Origin: UBA2279 sp034399355
GTDB taxonomy: Bacteria; Actinomycetota; Coriobacteriia; Anaerosomatales; Anaerosomataceae
Assembly: GCA_034399355.1 (NCBI GenBank)
Contig: JAXMMT010000009.1
Location: 207,523-271,522, forward strand
DNA length: 64,000 nt
Reading direction: 5' to 3'
Part shown: positions 43,099 through 52,175 of the stretch, in pieces
Position numbering within the stretch: position 1 is the first letter of the stretch
How the letters are laid out: the number at the start of each line of letters is the position of its first letter
Notes under the pieces: generated by a model
The model's database searches: none
What the model was told of the DNA's origin: nothing
What the model saw: only the letters and a program-made list of their open reading frames with translations
Program-made: the position numbers and the translations under genes

Positions 43099-44297
43099 GC
43101 GCCCGTCACCTCCGGCAGGAATGAGACGCCGCGTCCACGCCGGTCCGCGAGTCCATAGAAGTCCAACACCGTCTCTCCGATGTCGCCGAATGTCTCGCGC
43201 ACGCCAAGAGCGACACCTCGATCGACGCCCTTCACCTTCACGATCAGCGGCGTGTATTCTCGGCTGTGGTCGGTCGAGGACGTTGTAGGATCGCACCCAT
43301 GGTCCGCCGTGATCATGAGAAGGTCCCCGTCAACCATCGCGTCGAGAAGCTCGGGTATCCGGACGTCCACGGTTTCCAGACCGCGCGCGTACGCTTCAGC
43401 ATCGTTGCGATGCCCCCACAGCATGTCGAAATCGACCAGATTCGCAAAGACGAATCCCTGCTCGTGCCTGCTGACTTCCGCCACAAGCCTGGTGAACGCA
43501 TCCATGTTGTCGGTCACGTGCGGCGAGGAAGTGATTCCCTGCCAATCGAAGATGTCTCCTATCTTACCCACGCCGAACACGGGCACACCCGATTCCTGCA
43601 GCAGGTCGAGCGCCGTGGGTTCGAACGGTTTCACCGCGTAGTCCTTGCGGCGATGCGTACGCACGTAACGGCCGTCCTCGTCGGGACCGGTGAAGGGGCG
43701 TGCGATCACGCGACCGACGCAGTGATCACCCGCAAGCATCTTCCGCGCGATCTTACTGACCTCGTAGAGACGGTCGAGTCCGAACACTTCTTCGTGGCAC
43801 GCGATCTGGAAGACCGAGTCAGCTGACGTGTACACGATCGGCTTCCCGGTCGCCACATGCTCGTCGCCCAGGTCCTGGATGATCGCCGTGCCGCTTGCCG
43901 CATAGTTGCCGAGCACCCCCGCAACGCCCGTCCTGCCGATGAACTCGTCCAAGACATCTCGCGGGAAGCCGTCCGGGTAGGTCGGAAACGCATGCTTCAG
44001 CACGAGTCCCATCATCTCCCAGTGACCCGTCGTGGTGTCCTTGCCCGCAGATCGCTGAGCGTTCTTCCCCCACGATGCCGTCGGTGCGTCTGTAGGCGCC
44101 ACTCCCACGACGTCGGTGATGTTTCCCAGCCCCATCGCACCCAGGTGGGGCATGCTCAGTCCACCAACCGCGCGAGATATGTTGCCGAGGGTATTCGACC
44201 CCGCGTCGCCATAGTCAGCCGCATCCGGCAGCGCGCCAACTCCAACGCTGTCGAGCACCAGCACGATCGCGCGCGGCGCGTGCGTGGTATGCGACAC
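43095..44297 (-). CDS. deoB: Phosphopentomutase
   Basis: 400 aa alkaline-phosphatase-superfamily enzyme interconverting (deoxy)ribose 1- and 5-phosphates. Metal/catalytic motifs: IVLVLDSVGVGALPDAADYG, GKDTTGHWEMMG (nucleophile Thr region), NLVDFDMLWGHRND, MITADHGCDPTTSSTDHSRE and YTPLIVKV. Forms a salvage operon with the phosphorylase downstream. Confidence 0.96.
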   Translation of the reverse strand: MSHTTHAPRAIVLVLDSVGVGALPDAADYGDAGSNTLGNISRAVGGLSMPHLGAMGLGNITDVVGVAPTDAPTASWGKNAQRSAGKDTTTGHWEMMGLVLKHAFPTYPDGFPRDVLDEFIGRTGVAGVLGNYAASGTAIIQDLGDEHVATGKPIVYTSADSVFQIACHEEVFGLDRLYEVSKIARKMLAGDHCVGRVIARPFTGPDEDGRYVRTHRRKDYAVKPFEPTALDLLQESGVPVFGVGKIGDIFDWQGITSSPHVTDNMDAFTRLVAEVSRHEQGFVFANLVDFDMLWGHRNDAEAYARGLETVDVRIPELLDAMVDGDLLMITADHGCDPTTSSTDHSREYTPLIVKVKGVDRGVALGVRETFGDIGETVLDFYGLADRRGRGVSFLPEVTGA

Positions 44298-44324
44298 GAC
44301 GAGCTCCCTCCCACCGGCGGTGCG

Positions 44325-45989
44325 TCAGAGGACGACCCGCTCGATCTCCTCGATGCTGGTGACGCCCTGCGCTACCTTGTCCAGCGCGTCACGGCGCATC
44401 GTCTGCATGCCGTTGGCGATCGCCGTCTCACGCAGCTGTTCGGAAGGCGCCTCTTTGAGGAACAGACGCCGGATGTCATCGCTCATCTCCATGATCTCGA
44501 ACAGTCCGACGCGACCGCGGTAGCCTGCTCCGAAGCACGCGTCGCAGCCGACCGGCCCGTAGGGTTCCACGGACGCGGCCTCCTCGGCAGAGAAACCGAC
44601 CGCACGCAGCTCGGCCTTGTTGAGATGGACGCGTTTCTTGCAGTCCGGACACAGGCGGCGAGCCAGCCGCTGAGAAATAACGCCCACGAGCGCGGAACTC
44701 GTCACGTACGGGGCGACCTTCATGTCCACCAGTCTTGTGAGCGTTGAAGGCGCGTCATTCGTATGGATGGACGACAGCACCAGATGGCCCGTCAGCGCCG
44801 CTCGAATCGCGATCTCAGCAGTCTCAGGGTCGCGAATCTCCCCGACCATGACGATATCGGGATCGGAGCGAAGGACGGTACGAAGCAGCCGCGAAAACGT
44901 CAGTCCGATGCCGGAATTCACCGCCATCTGCGTGATTCCCGAGATGTGATACTCGATGGGATCCTCGATGGTGATGATCTTGCGTGTCTCGTTGTTCAGC
45001 AACAAGAGGCTGGCGTACAGCGATGTCGTCTTACCCGAACCCGTCGGACCGGAAACGAACACCGCCCCGTAGGGCCTTGCCAGGAAACGCTGCACGACCT
45101 TCAGATGCATCTCCGACATACCAAGGTCATGCAAGGAGTGCACCCGATCGTCTTGGTTCAGGATGCGGATGACGATGCTTTCGCCCTGTGGTGTCGGCAA
45201 CGTCGCGACCCGGAAGTCGATCGCCCGCCCGTTCACCATAACGGCGATCCGGCCGTCTTGCGGACGGCGGCGCTCGGCGATGTCCATGTCGGCCATGACC
45301 TTGATCCTGCTGATTATGCCCGCTTTCGCGCTCAGGGGCAGCTGCATGACCTCGTGAAGGACCCCGTCAATGCGGTAGCGGACGCCTACCCCTTTGTCCC
45401 CAGGTTCGATGTGGATGTCGCTCGCACTATCGGCCACACCGTCACGGATGAGCTGATTGACGAGCCGCACGACCGGTACGTCCTCGTCGCCCGCAATAAC
45501 CTCTTCGGGCACAGGCTCCTCGTCCCGCGCGAGCATGATGTCTTGGACCGCGTCGGCCGAAGCAATGTACTTCTCGATCGCATACTGGATCTGCGTCGCC
45601 GTGGCGACCACGGGTACGACATCCGTCCCTGTCTGGAGCTTCACGTCATCGATAGCCTCGACGTCGAGCGGATCGGCCATCGCAAGCACGATGGACTCGC
45701 CATCGAAGCCAACAGGGATCACCAACCTGCGACGTGCGATGCGCTCTGGGATCATCGACACTGCGGCACGATCGACCACATAGGCCGTCAGGCTGATGAA
45801 CTCATAGCCTTTCTGCGCGGCCAGCATGCGGCCGATGTCCTCCTCGGTCAGTACAAGTGTCCGCACGAGCACCTGCCCGAGCTTGCCGCCCTCGGCGCGC
45901 TGTGTCGCCAGCGCCACGTCTAGCTGCTCGGGAGTGAGCAGGCCGCTCCGGATCAGAATCTCGCCGATGCGCTCACGCGAGTACGCCAC
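44325..45989 (-). CDS. Type II secretion / type IV pilus assembly ATPase (GspE/PilB family)
   Basis: 554 aa from GTG 45989 (VAYSRERIGEILIRSGLLTP), with GGGAGG upstream. N-terminal T2SSE_N domain (about 1-150), Walker A FVSGPTGSGKTTSLYASLLL, Asp box ITIEDPIEYHI, Walker B VMVGEIRDPETAEIA, and a zinc tetracysteine region (CPDCKKRV...CDACFGAGYRGRVG). Complete family length. No other pilus or secretion genes are in the window, so its partners lie elsewhere. Confidence 0.93.
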   Translation of the reverse strand: MAYSRERIGEILIRSGLLTPEQLDVALATQRAEGGKLGQVLVRTLVLTEEDIGRMLAAQKGYEFISLTAYVVDRAAVSMIPERIARRRLVIPVGFDGESIVLAMADPLDVEAIDDVKLQTGTDVVPVVATATQIQYAIEKYIASADAVQDIMLARDEEPVPEEVIAGDEDVPVVRLVNQLIRDGVADSASDIHIEPGDKGVGVRYRIDGVLHEVMQLPLSAKAGIISRIKVMADMDIAERRRPQDGRIAVMVNGRAIDFRVATLPTPQGESIVIRILNQDDRVHSLHDLGMSEMHLKVVQRFLARPYGAVFVSGPTGSGKTTSLYASLLLLNNETRKIITIEDPIEYHISGITQMAVNSGIGLTFSRLLRTVLRSDPDIVMVGEIRDPETAEIAIRAALTGHLVLSSIHTNDAPSTLTRLVDMKVAPYVTSSALVGVISQRLARRLCPDCKKRVHLNKAELRAVGFSAEEAASVEPYGPVGCDACFGAGYRGRVGLFEIMEMSDDIRRLFLKEAPSEQLRETAIANGMQTMRRDALDKVAQGVTSIEEIERVVL

Positions 45990-46144
45990 GTCGCCTCCCG
46001 GTCCTCCAGACCACACACTCATTCTTGCCCGCGCAGCCGTCGGTCAACCGCCACTCCGTGCTCCGGCGCCGCGCTACGCATGAATCGTAACAGAAGAGGC
46101 GACGCCTGAGCGCCGCCCCGTCGTTGGCTGCTGCGACCGCTTAT

Positions 46145-46408
46145 CTAGCGGAGTGAGTCCGAGATGATCCGTCCGATCAACTTGCTCGCCACCGCATCGG
46201 TGGACGGCATCGTCCCTGCGAGCAGCTTGCGCGCATCGGCCACGCGATCGTCCCTGATATCAGGCACGTCTCGCAGCACATCGACCACCCTGCACAAAAT
46301 CGCGGCCCCCGCTTCATCGGTCGACGGGGCCGCCTCGATCGTGCTGTATGCACTTCGCGTCTGCAGGAATTCGGCGACTCGCCGTACCTGCTCTTCCGAG
46401 ATAATCAT
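46145..46408 (-). CDS. FlgM-like anti-sigma-28 factor family protein
   Basis: 87 aa. The C-terminal half (RDDRVADARKLLAGTMPSTD, then AVASKLIGRIISDSL) matches the FlgM core pattern, in which an R-x-D-[KR]-V start is followed by a charged helix, a short loop and an AEKLI-like helix that binds the flagellar sigma factor. The N-terminal half (MIISEEQVRRVAEFLQTRSA) is generic. FlgM holds sigma-28 inactive. No flagellar gene is in view; it may pair with motility or pilus regulation. Confidence in family is moderate because the protein is short. Confidence 0.65.
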   Translation of the reverse strand: MIISEEQVRRVAEFLQTRSAYSTIEAAPSTDEAGAAILCRVVDVLRDVPDIRDDRVADARKLLAGTMPSTDAVASKLIGRIISDSLR

Positions 46409-46481
46409 GAGTCGTGTATCGGCTGTCTTAAGAGGTCACTTGAGTGAGACCCGCTCAACGGTATCGCACGGAGAAACCAAG

Positions 46482-46509
46482 GAGCCTCAAGGCCGGCACC
46501 TTGAGGCTC
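46482..46509 (-). terminator. Intrinsic terminator after the nuo operon
   Basis: An 11-bp perfect stem (GAGCCTCAAGG / CCTTGAGGCTC) with a 6-nt loop, followed on the minus strand by a moderately T-rich stretch (CTTGGTTTC). Lies about 170 bp after the nuoN stop and 74 bp before the FlgM-like gene. Nothing else is recognisable in 46409-46679. Confidence 0.7.
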
Positions 46510-46679
46510 AGGGGTAAGGAGTTACCGAAACAACTCTTAAGGGAAGTTTAGCAGCATTCGCGAGAGAATCAACACTCTTGTGAAAACAATCTCATGCATA
46601 GCGTGACGAGCGCAACGCATAGTTCAGCTGCATTCTCTGCATCCCTTGCGCGACCTGTCGGAGTAATCGCGTATGTTCG

Positions 46680-48119
46680 TTAGAACGTGAGCAGTCTGAA
46701 GAGGACATCCACGCCAGCGATCACGGGGCCGGTACCGCCTATGATGACCGCTATCATAGCGACAAGTGCGACCGTGAAGGCCATGCGCCCGCCCGCCAGT
46801 TCCCCACCTGGCGAGCCCTCCCCCGCTTCCTGTGGTGCGGCATACATGGAGCGGATGACGCTCCCGTAATAGCCGAAAGAGATTACCGACCCGATCACAC
46901 CTACCACGGCAAGCCATGTCAGATTAACGGAGACAGCAGCAGAGAACACGAGCAACTTGCCCCAGAACCCGATCATTAACGGCATGCCCGTGAGCGACAG
47001 GACGGCCACCGTCATCCCGGCGGCCAGAACGGGTGCTTCGGCGGCGAGGCCCGACAGACCCGCAATAGTTCCGTCCCAGTCGGGCCGTCGAACGCGCACC
47101 GCCTCGGCCACAAAGAACGCAGCCGCGGCTCCCACGGCGTAGGTGACCGCGAAAACGGCCGTTGCCGTGATCCCACCCACACCGGCGGCAACGCCGATGA
47201 GACCGTACCCCACCTGAGCGATACCCGAGTAGCCGAGCATCCGTCCTAACGACCGCTGACGCAGTGCCCCGACATTGCCGAGCACCACTGACGCAGCGGC
47301 AATCGTCGCAATCGCGAGCGTTGCGCCCGGAAAACGGCCTTCGTTGAATATCCCACCAGGGAACAGCACCAGCAGCGCCATGAGCGCGCCGATCTTCGGC
47401 GCAGACGCTAAGAACCCCGCACTTGAGGCGTCAGTGGTCTCGAAGACATCAGGCGCCCACGAGTGAAACGGCACAGCGCCGAGTTTGAAAGCGAATGCTG
47501 CCAAAACGAGCACCATCCCGAATGCAGCCGACTGCGACCCCGTGCCGATAGCTGCCACGAGTTCAGTGTAGCCGCTGTAACCGTAGACGCCGTAGAGAAC
47601 AGCGAGACCAAGCACGGTGAATCCGGTGGCCGTACCGCCCTGCACGAAGTAGCGCATCGCCGCTTCATCCGAACGCCGGCTTCCTGTGGCCGAGACAAGC
47701 GCATAGCCCGCGATTGCAACGATCTCAAGCGCCAGCACCGCCGTGAGCAAATCAAAAGACGACGCGAGCACCTGGATCCCGACTGCGCTCAGCGCCGTCA
47801 AGCCCGCTACTGTGCCGCCCCGCTGTGTGGACGTCGCGCGACTCCAACCTGACAGTATCGAGAGACCTGCAAGAACGTAGACCACACACGCCAGACCCGA
47901 GAAGCCGCCGCCGCCCAGGAGCAGTCCACCGAACACGAGACTCACCGTCGTCTCGAGAGCGGACCATCCACTCACGGCCGCCGCAACAAGCAGACCCGCG
48001 GCGATCGTGGCGATGCCGAAGCTCCGGCGACCGGACGCCTCGGCCACAAGACCGATCACGATGCCGACAAGAACGACGGCTCCGGGGACCCAGAGTATGG
48101 TGGGGGTTACCGCCTGCAT
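46680..48119 (-). CDS. nuoN: NADH-quinone oxidoreductase subunit N
   Basis: 479 aa, about 14 hydrophobic helices. Antiporter-like proton-pumping subunit: ALEIVAIAGYALVSATG, RRSDEAAMRYFVQGGTATGF, FKLGAVPFHSWAPDVFETTD (Lys and His of the channel), and RSLGRMLGYSGIAQVGYGLI. Last gene of the operon, 0 bp after nuoM. Confidence 0.95.
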   Translation of the reverse strand: MQAVTPTILWVPGAVVLVGIVIGLVAEASGRRSFGIATIAAGLLVAAAVSGWSALETTVSLVFGGLLLGGGGFSGLACVVYVLAGLSILSGWSRATSTQRGGTVAGLTALSAVGIQVLASSFDLLTAVLALEIVAIAGYALVSATGSRRSDEAAMRYFVQGGTATGFTVLGLAVLYGVYGYSGYTELVAAIGTGSQSAAFGMVLVLAAFAFKLGAVPFHSWAPDVFETTDASSAGFLASAPKIGALMALLVLFPGGIFNEGRFPGATLAIATIAAASVVLGNVGALRQRSLGRMLGYSGIAQVGYGLIGVAAGVGGITATAVFAVTYAVGAAAAFFVAEAVRVRRPDWDGTIAGLSGLAAEAPVLAAGMTVAVLSLTGMPLMIGFWGKLLVFSAAVSVNLTWLAVVGVIGSVISFGYYGSVIRSMYAAPQEAGEGSPGGELAGGRMAFTVALVAMIAVIIGGTGPVIAGVDVLFRLLTF

Positions 48120-49565
48120 CTACTGCCCACCTCCCAGAGCCATCGCAAGGATGCGCGTAACAGACTCGGTCGCCGAAAGCACCACTCCCGGCCACACGCC
48201 AAGACCCACGATGAACAGCACAAACGATGCGGCAATGGCACGCTCGCGCATACCCAGATCGGGGATCGACTGCCACTCTACCGAAGGCTCGCCGTGTGCG
48301 ACCGCGCGAACCGCATACAGGTTGTACGCTGCGCCCAGCACCACGCCAAGTCCCACCGGCGCGATCCACCAGCCGAAGCTCCGGAAACCCTCAAGAACGG
48401 CGAGCAGCTCGCCGGGGAACCCGGAGAGACCGGGCAGGCCAAGGCTTGCCAATGCGCCGAAGACGAACACGCCACCCCACACCGGAACCTGCGCTACAAG
48501 TCCCCCGAATCGCGGTATCTCACGCGTATGCGTGCGGTCGTAGAGCGCTCCCACTAAGAAGAACAGCAGTCCTGAAACGAGACCGTGGCTCACCATGACC
48601 AGCACAGCGGCCCCTATGCCGAGTGCAGTACCCGTAGACATCGCAAGCAGCATGAATCCCATATGCGCCACCGAGGAGTACGCAACGAGTCGCTTGAGGT
48701 CTCGCTGACCGAGCGCGAGCACCGCGCCATACACGATGCCGATACCGCCCAGTATGGCCAACACGGGCGCAGCGGCCCTGAAAGCGTCAGGGGCGAGCGG
48801 CAGCGCGACACGCAGCAGCCCGTACCCGCCCATTTTCAACAGCACCCCGGCAAGCATGACCGAGCCTGCGGTCGGAGCCTCGACGTGCGCGTCCGGGAGC
48901 CAGGTGTGCAGCGGAACGACGGGCACCTTGACCAGCAGTCCTGCGGCAAGAAGCCAGAACACCAGCGTCTGCTTGTCGGCCGACACCACGGCCATCCCGC
49001 CCACCAGAGAGTCCATCGGCGTCGACACCATGAGCGTGATGATACCCACGAGCATGAGCGCCGAGCCGGCGAACGTGTAGATGAAGAACTTGAACGCGGC
49101 CGCGCGCCGGTTCTCGTGCCCCCATACCGAGATCAGGAAGAACATTGGTATGAGCACAGCTTCCCACGCAATGTAGAACAGGAGGATGTGGTCGGCCAGG
49201 AATACCGCCATCACGGCCGCCTCGAGGCCGAGCAACAACGCATGATGGGCCGCGGCGTGATCACGTACCTCCCACGAGGTGAGTACGGCGATCAGGCCCA
49301 GGAAGCCCGTCAGAACAACGAGCGGAACCGACAGCCCGTCCACGGCGAAACGCAGCAGCATGACACGCTGAGAGCCACCGATCGCCCACGCGATGTTCTC
49401 GCCACCCCCAGCATTCCAGCTGAACGCCAGGTAGAGGGTTGCGATGAACGTCACGCCCGCGACTACTGCCGAGAGACGCCGCGCTCCGCCCGCGCCCACC
49501 CGACCGGCGAAGGCGACCACAAGTGCGCCCGCAAGCGGAATCACAACGGGAAGCAGCACACCCAT
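48120..49565 (-). CDS. nuoM: NADH-quinone oxidoreductase subunit M
   Basis: 481 aa, about 14 helices. Seen: AWEAVLIPMFFLISVWGHEN (the channel Glu), AAFKFFIYTFAGSALMLVGI, LVKVPVVPLHTWLPDAHVEA, GSVMLAGVLLKMGGYGLLRV, and LKRLVAYSSVAHMGFMLLAM. Proton-pumping antiporter-like subunit. Confidence 0.96.
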   Translation of the reverse strand: MGVLLPVVIPLAGALVVAFAGRVGAGGARRLSAVVAGVTFIATLYLAFSWNAGGGENIAWAIGGSQRVMLLRFAVDGLSVPLVVLTGFLGLIAVLTSWEVRDHAAAHHALLLGLEAAVMAVFLADHILLFYIAWEAVLIPMFFLISVWGHENRRAAAFKFFIYTFAGSALMLVGIITLMVSTPMDSLVGGMAVVSADKQTLVFWLLAAGLLVKVPVVPLHTWLPDAHVEAPTAGSVMLAGVLLKMGGYGLLRVALPLAPDAFRAAAPVLAILGGIGIVYGAVLALGQRDLKRLVAYSSVAHMGFMLLAMSTGTALGIGAAVLVMVSHGLVSGLLFFLVGALYDRTHTREIPRFGGLVAQVPVWGGVFVFGALASLGLPGLSGFPGELLAVLEGFRSFGWWIAPVGLGVVLGAAYNLYAVRAVAHGEPSVEWQSIPDLGMRERAIAASFVLFIVGLGVWPGVVLSATESVTRILAMALGGGQ

Positions 49566-49567
49566 GT

Positions 49568-51388
49568 CTACCTCCCTCCCCAGCCGATGACAAGCGCAGT
49601 CAGAAACACGATGCCGGCACCCATCAACGCGACCGCAAGGTCAAGCTGCCCGGTCTGCAGCGCGGTCGCGAGCCGACCAACCTCGGCCATAAGCTTCCCG
49701 ATTCCGTTGACGGCACCGTCGATGAGCCTGCGGTCGATAGCCCGGTACACCTTCTCTGCGCATGGTCTCGCAGGCCGCACGAGCAGCCGCGTCACAAGCG
49801 CATCGACGCCGAACGCAGAACGAGCTGCCGCGTACGTGCCGACGAAACGTCTTTCAAGGGCAGCGTCCACCGCAGGACCGCGCCGGTAGAGGATCACGCC
49901 CACACAGACACCCAGAAGAGCTACCGATCCTGAGATGATCGCGACCGTTAGATCAAGCTCCCCGTGTCCACCGAGCAGTCCGGTCAGAGCCACTCCCGCG
50001 AATCCAAGCCCGGCGGCGCCCGCAGCGAGCACCATCAGTGGAACCGTCATCGTCCACGGTGACTCGTGAGGGTGCCCCTCACCACGGAATGAGCCGGAAA
50101 ACGCCAGGACTGTCGCACGAGTGATGTAGAACGCGGTCATGAGGCTCACGAGCACGAGCACCGAGCCCGCGATCGGAGACGCCACCCACGCCGCGTGGAT
50201 GATGCCGTCTTTTGAGAAGAAGCCGGCAAGTGGCGGGATACCCGCGAGAGCACCTGCGCCAAGGACCCACGTCGCCATCGTGATCGGCATCAGCCGTCCC
50301 AAACCGCCCATCTCATGCAGGTCCTGCGTACCGGCCGAGTGGATGACACTGCCGGAACCCAAGAAGAGCAGCGCTTTGAATGCAGCGTGTGTGACCAGGT
50401 GGAACATGGCTATTTGCCAAGCACCCGCCCCGAGCGCGACGAACATGAAGCCGAGCTGGCTGATCGTGGAGTACGCCAGCACGCGCTTGATGTCGCGCTG
50501 CGCGATCGCCGCGGCCGCAGCCCCAAGCGCCGTGACGAGCCCGACCCACAGCATGACCTGCAAGGCGGTCTCTGACGCGGCGAAGACCGGCCACATCCGC
50601 GCAATCAGGAAGACGCCTGACGCAACCATCGTGGCCGCATGGATGAGCGCAGAGACCGGCGTGGGGCCTTCCATCGCGTCGGGCAACCAGACGTGCAGCG
50701 GGAACTGCGCGGACTTTCCGGCTGCGCCGGCGAACAGCATGAGCGCGGCGACGGTCGCAACACCTGCCGGAAGCGAGCCGACGACTGCGTTCACGGTCGC
50801 GATATCTGTCGAGCCGGTACGCCCCCACAGAACCGCCAGACCCAGCAGGAACCCGACGTCGCCGACGCGTGTCACTAAAAACGCCTTCATGGCGGCGTTG
50901 GCGGCCGACGGCTTGCGGTACCAGAAACCGATGAGCAAGAAGCTGCATGCGCCCACCAATTCCCATGAAGCGAACAGCCCCACAAGACTCGTAGACACCA
51001 CGAGCCCGGTCATCGCTGCGGTGAAGACGCCCAACAGCGCAAAGTAGCGGGTCTGCGCGGGGTCCTCGGCCATATAGCCTATTGAGAAGAGCACGACCAT
51101 GGCCGAGACGACACCAACGACCGTCAGCATCACGGCCGCGAGAGCATCCACCGAAGCGCCGACCGAGATCGCGTCAAGCCCCTGAGTGAGCCACGAGACG
51201 GACACCACGGCAGGTGTGTCACCGGCGCTGAAGAGTCCGGCCAGGCCCGTGGTGAGTACCGCAAGCGGCCCGATAAGCGCGAACCACCTGGTGACCTTCA
51301 CGGCGCGGCCACCTCCGACCGCGATAAGTACGGCGGTCACCGCGGGAACGAGAACGGCGATCCACGGCTGCTGCAGTAGTACCTCCAT
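49568..51388 (-). CDS. nuoL: NADH-quinone oxidoreductase subunit L
   Basis: 606 aa with about 16 helices and the C-terminal lateral helix region. Seen: FASWELVGACSFLLIGFWYR, AMKAFLVTRVGDVGFLLGLA, KSAQFPLHVWLPDAMEGPTP, VSALIHAATMVASGVFLI, RDIKRVLAYSTISQLGFMFV. Distal pump module of complex I. Shares its first base with the nuoK stop. Confidence 0.96.
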   Translation of the reverse strand: MEVLLQQPWIAVLVPAVTAVLIAVGGGRAVKVTRWFALIGPLAVLTTGLAGLFSAGDTPAVVSVSWLTQGLDAISVGASVDALAAVMLTVVGVVSAMVVLFSIGYMAEDPAQTRYFALLGVFTAAMTGLVVSTSLVGLFASWELVGACSFLLIGFWYRKPSAANAAMKAFLVTRVGDVGFLLGLAVLWGRTGSTDIATVNAVVGSLPAGVATVAALMLFAGAAGKSAQFPLHVWLPDAMEGPTPVSALIHAATMVASGVFLIARMWPVFAASETALQVMLWVGLVTALGAAAAAIAQRDIKRVLAYSTISQLGFMFVALGAGAWQIAMFHLVTHAAFKALLFLGSGSVIHSAGTQDLHEMGGLGRLMPITMATWVLGAGALAGIPPLAGFFSKDGIIHAAWVASPIAGSVLVLVSLMTAFYITRATVLAFSGSFRGEGHPHESPWTMTVPLMVLAAGAAGLGFAGVALTGLLGGHGELDLTVAIISGSVALLGVCVGVILYRRGPAVDAALERRFVGTYAAARSAFGVDALVTRLLVRPARPCAEKVYRAIDRRLIDGAVNGIGKLMAEVGRLATALQTGQLDLAVALMGAGIVFLTALVIGWGGR

Positions 51389-51684
51389 CAGCCGGTCACC
51401 TCCTCGAACTCCTCGACGCGGGAGCGCCCGGTGCGACGCACCGATGCAATCAACAAGGCGAGGCCGATGGCTGCCTCAGCAGCAGCAAGGACGACCACCA
51501 TCAACCCGAGCGACTGCGTGGTCGCGGGGTCATGCCCTTTGACGCTCGCCAGCGCGACCATCAACACGTTCCCGGAACCGAGCATCAACTCGAGACCGAT
51601 GAGCACGGCAATCACGTCCCGGCGCGACAGCACGACGAACAGCCCGATGCCGAAGACGGCTGCGCAGACCACCAGGATGCTCAT
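51388..51684 (-). CDS. nuoK: NADH-quinone oxidoreductase subunit K
   Basis: 98 aa, three helices. Contains VLSRRDVIAVLIGLELMLGS with the conserved Glu, and VVVLAAAEAAIGLALL with the second Glu. Overlaps nuoJ by 4 bp. Confidence 0.95.
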   Translation of the reverse strand: MSILVVCAAVFGIGLFVVLSRRDVIAVLIGLELMLGSGNVLMVALASVKGHDPATTQSLGLMVVVLAAAEAAIGLALLIASVRRTGRSRVEEFEEVTG

Positions 51685-52175
51685 TCGCTGGCCTCCTTGC
51701 CCACGATGGCCAGGACGGCGAGCACGGCGACGAGCAACAGTCCTCCAGCGATCTCAAAGGGCACCAGGTAACCACCCAAAAGTCTCTGGGCAAGAGCCGC
51801 AGGATCCGAAGTACCTGCCGGGGGCACGAACGCGTCGAACTCCGGCAGCAACATAACGATGATCAGGATAGCCACCGAGAGCGCCGTCGCAGCCGATCCC
51901 CAGTCGAAGCGTATGCCGAGGAGGACACGGTCGCCCTCCGCGCGCCGCACGATCATGAGTGCAAACAACACGAGCACGAGAACGCCACCCACGTACACGA
52001 AGACCTGCGCGACCGCCAAAAAGCCGAGACCGAAGTACAAGAAGCTTGCAGCGACGCCGAGCAGGAAGACGCCGAGCGACAGCGTCAGGCGCAGCGCCTC
52101 GCGGGCCAATAGCACCCCGAGCGCTCCGACGCCGAGCAGCACGAGAACGACCACGTACGCGAGCGTCGCGCTCAT
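51681..52175 (-). CDS. nuoJ: NADH-quinone oxidoreductase subunit J
   Basis: 164 aa, five helices. FLYFGLGFLAVAQVFVYVGG and VLVLVLFALMIVRRAEGDR are the signature region of the third helix. Overlaps the nuoI-fusion stop by 4 bp. Confidence 0.93.
   Translation of the reverse strand: MSATLAYVVVLVLLGVGALGVLLAREALRLTLSLGVFLLGVAASFLYFGLGFLAVAQVFVYVGGVLVLVLFALMIVRRAEGDRVLLGIRFDWGSAATALSVAILIIVMLLPEFDAFVPPAGTSDPAALAQRLLGGYLVPFEIAGGLLLVAVLAVLAIVGKEASE

Noticed and set aside
44763..45923. Plus-strand open frame of 386 codons
   Set aside because: Antisense to the GspE/PilB ATPase, whose Walker motifs are intact on the other strand.
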